42,589 bases of DNA from Caulobacter sp. (GCA_021741355.1 JAIOXZ010000031.1:1-42589); one strand, 5' to 3'; shown: positions 16,209 to 25,480, numbered from the stretch's first letter. Notes: a model not told the origin generated them from the letters alone. Made by a program: numbers and translations.

Positions 16209-16907
16209 CTAGGACGGACCGGCGTCTCCGGCCAGCATCAGGCTGTGGTCCGCCCGCTTGCGCACCACGAGGTCGGCCTCGTCCCGCGCCTTGATGATGT
16301 GCTCCCGCAGGTTCGGCAGGTTCATCTGCGTCCAGACCATCGAACGGGCGAAGGCCTCGGCCTCCGGCGCCGTCATGGCCCGGAACCGCGCATAGAACGA
16401 GGTCGGGTCCGACTCCGCCGCCCGCCAGAAGTCCATGAACCGCGCGGCGAACCAGTCCTCGAGATCGGCCTCTGCAGCGTCGATGTAGACCAGCAGGTCG
16501 AGACCCTCCGGTCTCGGCGTCAGGCCCAGCCCCTCGACGATCAGGATGTCCGGCGGCGCAACCGCGCGGCTCAGGGCCGGGTCGATGTCATAGATGATGT
16601 GCGAATACCCCGGGACCGTCACCGGCCCCGCCCGAACGCCCTCAAGTACCGCCGCCAGCCCCTCGACGTCGTAGGTCTCCGGATAGCCCTTGCGCATCAG
16701 CACGCCGCGACCGGTCAGCACGGCGTTGGGAAACAGGAAACCATCGGTCGACACCACCTCGACCCGCAGGGGCGGCTCCAGGGCCGCCTTCAGCGCCGCG
16801 CAGAGGGTGCTCTTGCCGGCCGCCACCGATCCGGTGACCCCGACGACCAGGACCGCGCCGGGCGAAGCCCTGTCCGCGATCCGTCGCGCGAGCTCCGGCA
16901 GGCTCAT
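16209..16907 (-). CDS. Short type I pantothenate kinase (CoaA)-like kinase
   Basis: A 232-residue P-loop kinase. The order of motifs is that of bacterial CoaA: P-loop GVTGSVAAGKST (about 23-34), VSTDGFLFPN, MRKGYPETYDVEGL, GYSHIIYDI, ILIVEGLGL, and a C-terminal part with DPTSFYARF and MNLPNLREHI. The usual 80-90 residue N-terminal region of CoaA is missing, so the protein starts almost at the P-loop. It could be a real pantothenate kinase or a paralogue with another small-molecule substrate. It lies 5 bp after the VOC gene and is probably co-transcribed with it. Confidence 0.75.
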   Translation of the reverse strand: MSLPELARRIADRASPGAVLVVGVTGSVAAGKSTLCAALKAALEPPLRVEVVSTDGFLFPNAVLTGRGVLMRKGYPETYDVEGLAAVLEGVRAGPVTVPGYSHIIYDIDPALSRAVAPPDILIVEGLGLTPRPEGLDLLVYIDAAEADLEDWFAARFMDFWRAAESDPTSFYARFRAMTAPEAEAFARSMVWTQMNLPNLREHIIKARDEADLVVRKRADHSLMLAGDAGPS

Positions 16908-16912
16908 CGCGC

Positions 16913-17602
16913 TCAGGCGTGCGCCTTGACCGGGGGCTCCGAATAGGAGGCGCCGGCCGTCAGCATCTCGTCGGGAATGGCCAGCATCTTCAGATACGCC
17001 TCCTTCGGATAGGCCATGTGCGGCTTGTCCTCGGCATAAGCCGGTTGCGGCACGGGGCTGGGACCGGTGTAGGGCGCCGGGGCCTTGAACCGCTCGGCCT
17101 CGGCGTCGTCGATCCCGGCCTTGGCCAGCACGGCCGGGTCGATCCACAGCTTCGGGTCGATGCCGCCGGTGGCCGTGGCCACCTCCAGGGTCATGTGGTC
17201 GGGGCCGGCGAAGTAGATCGACTGGCACATGCCGTGGTCGATCGGGCCGATGACGTTGACGCCGTGGCTGCGGATGCGGTCGCGCATGGCGATCAGGTCC
17301 TCGAGCGTATCCGCCCGGAACGCCAGGTGCTGCAGCGTGCCCGCGGCGCTGGGCAGGGCGCCGTTGCCCGCATGGGTCTCGCCCAGCTTGATCGGGATCT
17401 TGTCGACGTCGGGCAGCTGGACGATCGAGAAATAGCTGTGCTCGTTCATCCGCAGGAAGGCGTGCAGGCCGCCCGGCACGCCGTGCATGTCGAACAGCGC
17501 CACCAGCGGGCAGCCCATCACCTCCGAGAAGAAGGCGATGTGTTTCTTGATGTCCCCGGCCATGAAGGCCAGGTGGTGGATGCCGGAAGGTTGCTGGGAC
17601 AT
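16913..17602 (-). CDS. VOC-family (glyoxalase/dioxygenase-like) protein
   Basis: A 229-residue protein with a VOC fold. The first half begins IHHLAFMAGDIKKHIAFFSEVMGCPLV and the second GTLQHLAFRADTLEDLIAMRDR, with the probable metal ligands His (IHHLAF), His (LQHLAF) and Glu (MTLEVAT). The C-terminal 70 residues are Pro-rich and outside the fold. It may be an extradiol dioxygenase-like or lyase-like enzyme; the substrate is unknown. It lies 5 bp upstream of the CoaA-like kinase gene. Confidence 0.83.
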   Translation of the reverse strand: MSQQPSGIHHLAFMAGDIKKHIAFFSEVMGCPLVALFDMHGVPGGLHAFLRMNEHSYFSIVQLPDVDKIPIKLGETHAGNGALPSAAGTLQHLAFRADTLEDLIAMRDRIRSHGVNVIGPIDHGMCQSIYFAGPDHMTLEVATATGGIDPKLWIDPAVLAKAGIDDAEAERFKAPAPYTGPSPVPQPAYAEDKPHMAYPKEAYLKMLAIPDEMLTAGASYSEPPVKAHA

Positions 17603-17698
17603 GGTCGTTTCCTTGACTCTCCGCCCTGAATTCCGGACTCAGAAACCAGAAACAACAGCCCCCCGCAAGCGGGCGAACAGGCGACGTAGGGGAACCCC

Positions 17699-18847
17699 AT
17701 GAGCATTGTCCGCGAACCCTATGGCTTCGCCTACGCCGAAAAGAGCCGGCTCAAGGAGACCTATGGCGGGCCCGAGGGACGGGTGTTCATCGAGTGCATG
17801 CGCATCCGGCCGGAGGCGGGTGAGTCGAAAACGGCGCTGCTGTTCAGCCACCCGATCGGCGGCGGGTCCTTCCTGCCGCTGGTCACCGCCCTGGCCCACG
17901 CCGGCCACCACGTCATCTACTGCAACCCGCGCTATCGCGGGAACGACACCGCCCTGATCCTCGAAAAGTGCGTCACCGACCTCGGCGCCTGTATCGCCGA
18001 CCTGAAGAAGCGCTTCGGCTATGAGAAGGTTGTGCTCGGCGGCTGGTCGGGCGGCGGGTCGCTGTCGCTGTTCTACCAGGAGCAGGCGGTCCATCCGACG
18101 ATCACGCAGACCCCGGCCGGCGACCCGATCGATCTGGCCGCCGCGAACCTGCAGCCGGCCGACGGCATCATGCTGCTGGCGGCGCACATCAGCCGCTCGG
18201 TGACCATGACCGAGTGGCTCGACCCCTCGATCCTCGATGAGGACAAACCCTTCGAGCGCGATCCGTCACTGAACATCTACGACCCTGCCTGTCCGGACCA
18301 GCCGCCCTACAGCGCGGCCTTCGTCGCCCGCTTCCGCGAGGCGCAGATCGCCCGCAACCGCCGCATCACCGCCCGCGCGAAGGCGACCCTGGCCGAGCTG
18401 AAGAAGACCGACCCGGATATGGAGCGGCCGTTCGTCGTCTACGGCACCATGAGCGACGTGCGCTGGACCGATCCGACGCAGGATCCGTCCGACCGCAAGC
18501 CCTACACCTGCTACCTCGGCGACCCGCGGATCGTGAACGACGGGCCGGTGGGGCTCGGCCGCTTCACCACCCTGCGGTCCTGGCTGTCGCAGTGGAGCTA
18601 TGACGAGAGCCGGGCGCACGGCCTGAAGAACGCCGCCAACGTGACCTGCCCGACCCTGGTGATCAGCAACACCGCCGACCTCGCCTGCACCCCCAGCCAC
18701 GCCGCGCGGCTCTTTGAGGCCCTGGCGTCGCCCGACAAGACCTTCGTCGAGGTCAAGGACGCCGACCACTACTACATCGAACGCCACGACCTGCTGCCCG
18801 AGGCGGTGAAGACCGTCGGTGATTGGTTGGAGACGCGGGGATTCTAG
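17699..18847 (+). CDS. Alpha/beta hydrolase
   Basis: A 382-residue alpha/beta hydrolase without a signal peptide. The nucleophile elbow is GGWSGGGSLS with Ser as nucleophile, the probable acid is the Asp in ISNTADLACTP, and the His is in KDADHYYIERH. The oxyanion region is LLFSHPIGGG. An insertion of about 100 residues between the elbow and the C-terminal catalytic residues (about residues 190-290) forms the likely cap. The substrate is unknown. It is divergent from the VOC gene. Confidence 0.85.
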   Translation: MSIVREPYGFAYAEKSRLKETYGGPEGRVFIECMRIRPEAGESKTALLFSHPIGGGSFLPLVTALAHAGHHVIYCNPRYRGNDTALILEKCVTDLGACIADLKKRFGYEKVVLGGWSGGGSLSLFYQEQAVHPTITQTPAGDPIDLAAANLQPADGIMLLAAHISRSVTMTEWLDPSILDEDKPFERDPSLNIYDPACPDQPPYSAAFVARFREAQIARNRRITARAKATLAELKKTDPDMERPFVVYGTMSDVRWTDPTQDPSDRKPYTCYLGDPRIVNDGPVGLGRFTTLRSWLSQWSYDESRAHGLKNAANVTCPTLVISNTADLACTPSHAARLFEALASPDKTFVEVKDADHYYIERHDLLPEAVKTVGDWLETRGF

Positions 18848-18879
18848 GGGGATCGGTCCCCTCTGGCAGGGGGAGAAAA

Positions 18880-18956
18880 TGGCGCGCCCGGAACGATTCG
18901 AACGTCCGACCCTCAGATTCGTAGTCTGATGCTCTATCCAGCTGAGCTACGGGCGC
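18880..18956 (-). tRNA. tRNA-Arg (anticodon ACG), CCA encoded
   Basis: On the minus strand the acceptor GCGCCCG pairs with CGGGCGC, followed by discriminator G and an encoded CCA. The D arm is GCTCAGCTGGATAGAGC. The anticodon stem TCAGA/TCTGA closes the loop CTACGAA, whose anticodon ACG becomes ICG after deamination and reads CGU/CGC/CGA arginine codons. The T arm contains GTTCGAATC-type TTCGAAT. All stems are complete. Confidence 0.95.
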
Positions 18957-19044
18957 GCATTTCGCGGGGGGCGTCTAGGCCTCCTGCAAGGGCGCGGAAC
19001 CTAGTCGGGGTCCGGGGGAAAGGCAAGCGCTCCCGGGCGCTTTT

Positions 19045-20076
19045 TCAGCGGGCCGCGCGCGATCGCCAGTCGGGGGTGTCGCAGCCGGGCCAGGCGACGG
19101 CTTCGAAGACCCCGCGGGCGATGGCGCGGGCGAGGCAGTCGGCGGCCAGGGCGCCGATGCGGGCGACCTGCCGTTCGGGGGCGTCGCCCAGCGGAACGCG
19201 GCCGGTGGAGAGGGCGAAGACGACGTCGCCGTCGAACGGCGTGTGCACCGGCCGGATCGCCTGGGCCATGCCGGCCTGGGCCATGATCGCCACCCGCTTC
19301 GCCTGGACCGGGGTCAGGATCGCGTCCGTCGCGACGCAGGCGATGGTCGTGTTCTCGCGCACGCCGGGGTTCATCTTGGCCAGACCCCAGTCATCGGCGG
19401 CGATCGGCAGGCCCGCTGGCGAGCGGCCGCCGAACTCGCCGTCGATCTCGAACAGCGAGGCCCAGAAGGTCAGGCCGTCGCCGCCGACGACGGAGCCGAA
19501 GCTGTTGACCCCGGCGATCGCGCCGACGGTGTAGCCGTCCGGGGTGACGATCGAGGCGGAGCCGGTGCCGCCCTTCAGCTGGCCCGCCTTGGCGCCATAG
19601 CCGGCGCCGGCGACGCCGAGGGCGACGTCGAGGCCCGCCGCCTGCGCCGCCTCGATGCCGAGCCGGCGATAGGGCGGCTCGAGGCCCCAGGCCTTGTCGC
19701 CGCCGTTGGCCATGTCGAACAGGATGGCGGCCGGCACGATCGGCGCGACCGGGACGTCCGGCCGGACGGAGACAGGATAGCCGCGCCCCTGCGCGCCCAG
19801 CCAGGCGGCCACGCCGTCGCCGGCGGCGAGGCCGTACATCGAGCCGCCCGAGAGGACCACCGCGTCCACCCGGCCGCCGACGAGGTTCTCCGGATCCAGC
19901 GCGTCGGTCTCGCGGGTGCCGGGGCCGCCGCCGCGTACGTCGACCGCGCAGACCGCGCGCTCGGTCGGCAGGATGACCGTCACACCGGTGCGGACCTTGT
20001 CGTCCTGCGCCTGCCCGACCGTCAGGCCGGGCACGTCGGTGATCAGGTTGCGGGGGCCGGGGCGCGCCTTGTCCAT
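19045..20076 (-). CDS. P1-family (S58/DmpA-type) peptidase
   Basis: A 343-residue N-terminal-nucleophile hydrolase of the DmpA/NylC family. Family markers are NLITDVPGLTVGQA near the start, VVLSGGSMYGLAAGDGV, GAGYGAKAGQLKGG and the nucleophile region ENTTIACVATDA, where self-cleavage before the Thr is expected. HTPFDGDVVFALSTG follows. Members include beta-aminopeptidases and nylon-oligomer hydrolases; there is no signal peptide. The ATG at 20076 was chosen because the family starts there; an in-frame ATG at 20112 would add 12 residues. It is divergent from the gamma-glutamyltransferase, so both genes may be controlled from the same 97 bp. Confidence 0.88.
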   Translation of the reverse strand: MDKARPGPRNLITDVPGLTVGQAQDDKVRTGVTVILPTERAVCAVDVRGGGPGTRETDALDPENLVGGRVDAVVLSGGSMYGLAAGDGVAAWLGAQGRGYPVSVRPDVPVAPIVPAAILFDMANGGDKAWGLEPPYRRLGIEAAQAAGLDVALGVAGAGYGAKAGQLKGGTGSASIVTPDGYTVGAIAGVNSFGSVVGGDGLTFWASLFEIDGEFGGRSPAGLPIAADDWGLAKMNPGVRENTTIACVATDAILTPVQAKRVAIMAQAGMAQAIRPVHTPFDGDVVFALSTGRVPLGDAPERQVARIGALAADCLARAIARGVFEAVAWPGCDTPDWRSRAAR

Positions 20077-20173
20077 GCCGTTCGAGTGGCACGACCTCCG
20101 GAACTTGTCCATGCGCGGGGGTTTCCCTTCAGCGCACGGCCCCTATGCTGCCGCGGCCTTGTCCGGAGTTCGC

Positions 20174-21865
20174 ATGCGCCTCGTCAGTCTTCTCGCCGCC
20201 CTTCTGCTGGGCGGGTGTTCGCTGTTGCCGCTCCCGCGCGAAGCCGCTGCGCCGCCGCGTCCGGGTCCGGCCGCCATGGTGGTCACGGCCAATCCTCTGG
20301 CGACGGAAGCGGGTCTGAAGGTCCTGCGCGAGGGCGGCAGCGCCGTTGACGCGGCCGTGGCGGTGCAGGCGGTGCTGGGGCTGGTCGAGCCGCAGAGCTC
20401 GGGCCTCGGCGGCGGCGCCTTCATGGTCTACTACGACGCCGCCACGAAGAAGGTCACCGCCTACGACGGCCGCGAGACCGCCCCGGCGGCCGCGACCGAC
20501 GCGCTGTTCCTGGGGGCCGACGGCAAGCCGTTGCCGTTCGTGAAGGCGCTGCTCAGCGGCCGGTCGACCGGCGTGCCGGGCGTGGTCGCCATGCTGGCGC
20601 TGGCGCACGAGGATCATGGAGAGCGGCCGTGGTCGACGCTGTTCGCCGACGGCGCGCGCCTGGCCGACGAGGGCTTCATCGTCAGCCCGCGCCTCGCCGG
20701 CATGATCGCCGGACCCGCCCCGCAGTCCGGCGCGCCCGACAGCCGCCGCTACTTCAGCAAGGCCGACGGAACGCGGATGGTCGCCGGCGACCGGCTGCGC
20801 AATCCCGACTACGCCGCCACCCTGCGCCGGCTGGCCGCCGAGGGGCCGGACGCGCTGTATGAGGGCCCCATCGCCGAGGCGATCGTCGCCCGGCTGGGCG
20901 AGGGCGATCTGCCCGGGGCGATGACGGTCGCGGACATCCGCGCCTACCGCCCGGTCGCGGACGCGGCGCTGTGCCGGCCCTACCGGATCTATGTCGTCTG
21001 CACCGCCAACCCGCCGTCGAGCGGCGTGGGCCTGCTGCAGGGGCTGATGCTGCTGGAGCGGACCGATATCGCCACGCGCGGTCCGACCGATCCGGTGGGC
21101 TGGCTGCGGTTCGCCCAGGTCCAGCGGCTGATGTACGCCGACCGCGACCGGTTCGTCGGCGACGTCGAGGTGCCGGTGAAGGGGCTGCTGAAACCCGCCT
21201 ATGTCGACAGCCGGGCCGCCCTGATCGGTGACCGGCTGGGCGCGGCGCCGAAGGCCGGCGACCCGGACGGCGCCGGGGTGCGCGGTCCTGACCGCACGGT
21301 CGAGCCCGCCGGCACCTCGCACTTCGTCATCGTCGACACGAAGGGCAACGTCGTCTCAATGACCACCACCGTGGAAAGCATCTTCGGTTCCGGCCGGATG
21401 GTCGGCGGCTTCTTCCTCAACAACCAGCTGACCGACTTTAGCTTCTCGCCGAAGGACGCGGACGGCGCTCCGGCGGCCAACGCGGTGGGGCCCGGCAAGC
21501 GGCCGCGCTCGTCGATGTCGCCGGTCATCGTGCTGGACCGTCAGGGACGGCTCGTGGCGGCGCTCGGCTCGCCGGGCGGCCCGTCGATCATCGCCTATAA
21601 CCTGAAGGCTCTGGTGGGCCTCCTGGACTGGCGGCTGACGCTGCAGGAGGCGTTCAACCTGCCCAACCTCGTCGCGCGCGGCGAGCGCATCTCCAGCGAA
21701 CCCGCCCGCTACGCCCCCGGGGTCGTCGAGGGGCTCCAGGCGCTGGGGCTGACGTTCAGCAACACCGGCGGCGAAAATTCCGGCCTGCACGGCGTCGTCG
21801 TCACGCCGCAAGGCCTCGTCGGCGCCGCCGATCCGCGCCGCGAGGGCGTGGCGAAGGGGCTCTAG
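20174..21865 (+). CDS. ggt: Gamma-glutamyltransferase, predicted lipoprotein
   Basis: A 563-residue enzyme that hydrolyses or transfers the gamma-glutamyl group of glutathione and related peptides. A lipoprotein signal is visible: MRLVSLLAALLLGGCS, lipobox LGGC. The heavy-chain start has ANPLATEAGLKVLREGGSAVDAAVA and GLGGGAFMV. Autocleavage is expected before the Thr of GTSHFVIVD, giving a light chain of about 185 residues with RPRSSMSP and GSPGGPSII. It should be anchored on the periplasmic side. It is divergent from the P1 peptidase, which could act on the released dipeptides (inference). Confidence 0.92.
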   Translation: MRLVSLLAALLLGGCSLLPLPREAAAPPRPGPAAMVVTANPLATEAGLKVLREGGSAVDAAVAVQAVLGLVEPQSSGLGGGAFMVYYDAATKKVTAYDGRETAPAAATDALFLGADGKPLPFVKALLSGRSTGVPGVVAMLALAHEDHGERPWSTLFADGARLADEGFIVSPRLAGMIAGPAPQSGAPDSRRYFSKADGTRMVAGDRLRNPDYAATLRRLAAEGPDALYEGPIAEAIVARLGEGDLPGAMTVADIRAYRPVADAALCRPYRIYVVCTANPPSSGVGLLQGLMLLERTDIATRGPTDPVGWLRFAQVQRLMYADRDRFVGDVEVPVKGLLKPAYVDSRAALIGDRLGAAPKAGDPDGAGVRGPDRTVEPAGTSHFVIVDTKGNVVSMTTTVESIFGSGRMVGGFFLNNQLTDFSFSPKDADGAPAANAVGPGKRPRSSMSPVIVLDRQGRLVAALGSPGGPSIIAYNLKALVGLLDWRLTLQEAFNLPNLVARGERISSEPARYAPGVVEGLQALGLTFSNTGGENSGLHGVVVTPQGLVGAADPRREGVAKGL

Positions 21866-21881
21866 GCCCGGACGGACCGGT

Positions 21882-23384
21882 TCAGGCGTCCGTCTTCTTC
21901 CGGCGCGGGCGCTTCGGCTTCGCCGGGGCATCCTCGACGACGCCGGGCAGGGTCAGCTCGAACACCGTGCCCTCGGCCGTGGACCGGACCAGCGTCAGAT
22001 CGCCGCCGTGGGCCTGGGCCAGTTCGCGGGAGATGGCGAGGCCGAGGCCCGTGCCGCCGCGCCGGGCCGAGCCCGAGAACGGCTGAAACAGGTTGGCCAT
22101 CGCCCGCTCCGGCAGGCCCGGGCCGTCGTCGGACAGGCGCAGGGTGCTGACGCCGTCTTCGCGGGTCAGGGCGGCCTGGACGCGGCCCGCGCGCGCGGGG
22201 TCCTTGTCCTGGATCGCCTCGCGGGCGTTGCGCAGCAGGTTGACCAGGATGCGGTGCAACTGGTCGGCGTCGGCCAGCACCGCGTCGCCCGCGACGATCC
22301 CGGTTTCAAGCCGCACGCCGCTTTCGCTCAGGCCAGCGTCCTCGGCCGCGGCCTCGAGCGCCGCCAGCAGTGGCGTCGGCCGGGCTTCCGGCGCGGCCTC
22401 GGCCGACTTGCCGTAGGCCAGCACATCCGTGGCCAGGGTCACCGCCCGGTCCAGCGCCCGTTCGAGCCGGGGCATGGCCTGGGCCACCTTGGGGTCGCCG
22501 ATCTCGGCCAGCCGGTCCGAGGCGATCTGGGCGCTGGTCAGCATGTTGCGCAGATCGTGATTGATCTTGGCCACCGCCTCGCCGAGCTGCGCCAACCGAG
22601 CGCGGGAGGAGAGGGCGGCCAGCAGGTCGATCTGCATCCGCTCCAGTTCGACCTCGGCGCGGCCGATCTCGTCGCGGCGGCGGGAGGGCGTGACGCGCGC
22701 GGCCGGGTCGTTCGGGTCGGCGCGGAACCGCTCCATCGCGCGGGTGATCCGCTGCATCGGCTGCACGAGGAAGGCGTTGAGGGCCAGATAGACGGCCAGA
22801 CCGGCCAGTAGGGCGACGAACAGCGTCACCAGCATCAGCTGGCCCAGATAGCCCAGCAGGGCTTCGCGCAGCGGCGCGTCCGGGGTGACGATCTCGACGA
22901 ACTCGCCCGAGCGGAAGCGTGGCTCGGCGATCACCCGGACCATGCGGCCTTCACCACCGAACAGGGTCTGGAACGGGGCCGACATCCAGCTGAGCGGGTT
23001 CTGGTTGCGCATGTCGACGAGATACGGCGTGCGCAGGTCGCGCGGCGCGGCGAGGATCAGCCGCCGCATCCCGTCGGTCTGGATCGCCACCGACACGACG
23101 CCGGCCTGTTCCAGCAGCTGCTGGCGGACCGGGGCGGTGACGCGGCGGGCGGGGTCGGCCTCGGCGATGGTTGAGGCCAGTTCCGCGGCGCGGATGCGGT
23201 CGAGCAGCCACTGCTCCTCGAACGCGGCCAGGGTCGCGGGAAGCACGAACAACGCCGCGCCGGCGACGAACAGGGCGGTGAGGACCAGCAGGCGCGCGGA
23301 CAGGCCGCCGGGCCAAAGCCAGCGCCGGGATGGCTGGTTCCGGGGTCCGGTCGTCTCCGTCTCGGGCGGCGGGGCGTCGACCAT
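21882..23384 (-). CDS. HAMP-containing sensor histidine kinase (orphan)
   Basis: A 500-residue membrane kinase. Helix 1 is at about residues 30-52, followed by a periplasmic domain of about 125 residues, helix 2 at about 180-202 and a HAMP linker (LVQPMQRITRAMERFR). HisKA has the H box KINHDLRNMLTSAQ, and the HATPase domain has N box LVNLLRNAREAI, G1 SDDGPGLP and G2 GGTGLGLAISREL. The C-terminus is Lys/Arg-rich (KPKRPRRKK). The HDLRN variant of the H box is a less common form. No response regulator gene is adjacent, so its partner lies elsewhere. Confidence 0.9.
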   Translation of the reverse strand: MVDAPPPETETTGPRNQPSRRWLWPGGLSARLLVLTALFVAGAALFVLPATLAAFEEQWLLDRIRAAELASTIAEADPARRVTAPVRQQLLEQAGVVSVAIQTDGMRRLILAAPRDLRTPYLVDMRNQNPLSWMSAPFQTLFGGEGRMVRVIAEPRFRSGEFVEIVTPDAPLREALLGYLGQLMLVTLFVALLAGLAVYLALNAFLVQPMQRITRAMERFRADPNDPAARVTPSRRRDEIGRAEVELERMQIDLLAALSSRARLAQLGEAVAKINHDLRNMLTSAQIASDRLAEIGDPKVAQAMPRLERALDRAVTLATDVLAYGKSAEAAPEARPTPLLAALEAAAEDAGLSESGVRLETGIVAGDAVLADADQLHRILVNLLRNAREAIQDKDPARAGRVQAALTREDGVSTLRLSDDGPGLPERAMANLFQPFSGSARRGGTGLGLAISRELAQAHGGDLTLVRSTAEGTVFELTLPGVVEDAPAKPKRPRRKKTDA

Positions 23385-23509
23385 GGTTATGGGTTACTTC
23401 ACGTCCGACAGCAGGGCAACGCGGCGACAGTTCGCGCGTCGGGCGAAAAGTGCAAGACAGCGTGGCGGTTCCGGGGCGCGGACGCCGACGCATTGGGCGA
23501 GGGTCGCGG

Positions 23510-24553
23510 TCATCCCGCGCCGATCGCCTCGCGAACGGACGCGAACCCCTCGGCGCGCAGGCGGGCGGCCAGGTCCTGTTTCACCCGGGTGACCAGGCCC
23601 GGACCCTCGAAGACCATCGCCGAATAGAGCTGCACGGCGCTGGCGCCCGCGCGGATCTTGGCCAGGGCGTCGGCCCCCGAGGCGACGCCGCCGGCGCCGA
23701 TCAGGGTGAGGCCCGGGCTGTTGGCGGCGTGGAAGCGGGCGAGCATGGCGGTCGACAGGGTCATCAGCGGCGGGCCGGACAGGCCGCCGGTCTCCGCCTT
23801 CAGGGCGGAACGCAGGCTGTCGGGCCGCGAGATGGTCGTATTGGAGACGATGATCCCCTGCAGGCCGAAGGCGGCGACCGTCTCGACGATGGTCTCGACC
23901 TCGTCGTCCTCGAGATCGGGGGCGACCTTGAGAAAGACCGGATAGTCGCCGGTCAGCGCCGCCCGCGCCTCGGCCAGCCGTCCGAGCAGTTCCTCGAGCG
24001 CCGCTCGCGTCTGCAGCGCGCGCAGGCCGGGCGTATTGGGCGAGGAGATGTTGACCGTGAACCAGTCCGCCAGACCCCAGAGCCATTTCAGGCCCTGCAC
24101 GTAGTCGCCGATGCGGTCCGCCGAGTCCTTGTTGGCGCCGATGTTGGCGCCGACGGGCCCGGTCTTGCTGCGGCGGATGAGGTTGGCGGCGAAGGCGGCC
24201 AGGCCCGCGTTGTTGAACCCCATCCGGTTGATGACCGCGCGGTCCTCGCTGAGACGGAACAGCCGCGGCCGCGGATTGCCAGCCTGGGGCAGCGGCGTGA
24301 CCGTGCCGCATTCCACAAAGCCGAACCCGGCGCGCAGCATGGCGGCCGGGGCTTCAGCGTTCTTGTCGAAGCCAGCCGCCAGCCCGATCGGCGAGGCCAA
24401 CGGAATGCCGGCCAGGCTTGTCGCGAGAATGGGGTCGTCGGGCGTACGGTCGACAGGGCCGAGACCGAGCTTCAGGCCGAGCAGGGTGGCGGTGTGGGCG
24501 TCTTCGGGGTCGAGAACATGCAGGGCACGGGCGAGGGAGTCGTGAACGGTCAC
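23510..24553 (-). CDS. pyrD: Dihydroorotate dehydrogenase (quinone), class 2
   Basis: A 347-residue FMN enzyme of pyrimidine synthesis that passes electrons to the quinone pool. Markers are the N-terminal membrane-associating helices (HDSLARALHVLDPEDAH), GLAAGFDKNAEAPAAM, the catalytic Ser in NISSPNTPGLR, KVAPDLEDDE and VSNTT, and the C-terminal FMN site LIGAGGVASGADALAKI. The catalytic Ser marks class 2, as in E. coli PyrD. It starts with GTG and overlaps the DUF952 stop by 4 bp (GTGA), so it is the last gene of the sixA-DUF952-pyrD operon. Confidence 0.95.
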   Translation of the reverse strand: MTVHDSLARALHVLDPEDAHTATLLGLKLGLGPVDRTPDDPILATSLAGIPLASPIGLAAGFDKNAEAPAAMLRAGFGFVECGTVTPLPQAGNPRPRLFRLSEDRAVINRMGFNNAGLAAFAANLIRRSKTGPVGANIGANKDSADRIGDYVQGLKWLWGLADWFTVNISSPNTPGLRALQTRAALEELLGRLAEARAALTGDYPVFLKVAPDLEDDEVETIVETVAAFGLQGIIVSNTTISRPDSLRSALKAETGGLSGPPLMTLSTAMLARFHAANSPGLTLIGAGGVASGADALAKIRAGASAVQLYSAMVFEGPGLVTRVKQDLAARLRAEGFASVREAIGAG

Positions 24554-24894
24554 GCCTTCAACCCGGTCAGCAACGGCACGCCGCCCTCATCCAGTTCCAC
24601 CGGCATGGCTTCCACCGCCAGGGCCGTCGGCAGCGGGCCATAGAGGTGGGGGAACAGGTCGCCGCCGCGTGAGGGCTCCCACGTCAGGGCCTCGCCCAGC
24701 GCCTCGGCCTCGAACGCCACGGCCACCAGGCCCTCGACGCCGGCGAAGTACTTTCGACCGGTCTCCTGCGCCTGGGCGGCGGTGGAGAAGTGGATGAAAC
24801 CGTCGGCGATATCGACCGGCGAACCGGTGAACACGCCCGCGTCTGACGCCGCCAGCCATTCGGGGCGGGTCAGCAGCTTGTAGATCCGCGTCAC
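24550..24894 (-). CDS. DUF952 family protein
   Basis: A 114-residue cytosolic protein. The family motif is IYKLLTRPEWLAASDAG near the start, DGFIHFSTAAQAQETGRKYFAG in the middle, and FPHLYGPLPTALAVE at the end. Function is unknown; the fold is related to glutathione-S-transferase-neighbouring or ADP-ribosyltransferase-like small proteins in some predictions, which I cannot test. The GTG start overlaps the sixA stop by 4 bp and the stop overlaps the pyrD start by 4 bp. Confidence 0.9.
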   Translation of the reverse strand: MTRIYKLLTRPEWLAASDAGVFTGSPVDIADGFIHFSTAAQAQETGRKYFAGVEGLVAVAFEAEALGEALTWEPSRGGDLFPHLYGPLPTALAVEAMPVELDEGGVPLLTGLKA

Positions 24895-25400
24895 TCGCCG
24901 CCGCCTCCGCCGTGATCGGCGGCGTAGAACAGGCCGTCGTAGGAGGGGCGTCCCGCGGCGTCGAAGGTGAAGGCCGCGACCGTCGCGGTGGGGAAGCGGC
25001 TCTCGGCCCGCGCGATCAGCGCCGAGCCAGCGCCGCCTTCGCGCAGCAGGCTGACGGTCAGGGCGTGCATGCCCGGATTGTGGCCGACGACCATCACCGT
25101 GTCGTATTCCTCGCCGGCGGCCTCGGCCTCGAACAGGATCCGGCCCGCCTCGGCGTTGTAGAGCCCGACCAGGGCGCGCGTCTGCGCGTTCGGAAACGAC
25201 GCCGAGACCTCGCGCCAGGTCTGCTGGGTGCGCAGCGCGGTCGAGACCACGCCGATGTCGGGAACCAGGCCTTCATCGACCAGCAGGCGGCCCATCAGGG
25301 CGGCGTCGGTGAGGCCGCGCTCGGCCAGGGCGCGGGAGAAGTCGCCGGCGGGGCTGGACCGTTCGGCCTTGGCGTGGCGCATGAGGATCAGGCGTTTCAT
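24891..25400 (-). CDS. sixA: SixA-type histidine phosphatase
   Basis: A 169-residue phosphohistidine phosphatase of the histidine-phosphatase superfamily. It has the RHG-like motif [10 protein letters not shown] near the start, [12 protein letters not shown], the Arg in [10 protein letters not shown] and the second His in VVGHNPGM. SixA-type enzymes remove phosphate from histidine phosphotransfer proteins. The C-terminus ends in a Gly/His run. The start at 25400 removes 24 non-conserved upstream residues. It leads the operon with DUF952 and pyrD and is divergent from metX. Confidence 0.88.
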   Translation of the reverse strand: MKRLILMRHAKAERSSPAGDFSRALAERGLTDAALMGRLLVDEGLVPDIGVVSTALRTQQTWREVSASFPNAQTRALVGLYNAEAGRILFEAEAAGEEYDTVMVVGHNPGMHALTVSLLREGGAGSALIARAESRFPTATVAAFTFDAAGRPSYDGLFYAADHGGGGGE

Positions 25401-25480
25401 CGACTCCCTCATACCTGCGCGAACCCTGCGCCGGAAGGCGCCGGTTGACAGGGGCGGCGCGTGGCGGTCCAACGCGCGAC

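Noticed and set aside
25401..25480. Possible SAM-II riboswitch before metX
   Set aside because: Only 80 bp separate sixA and metX and I found neither the conserved SAM-II core nor a pseudoknot arrangement.
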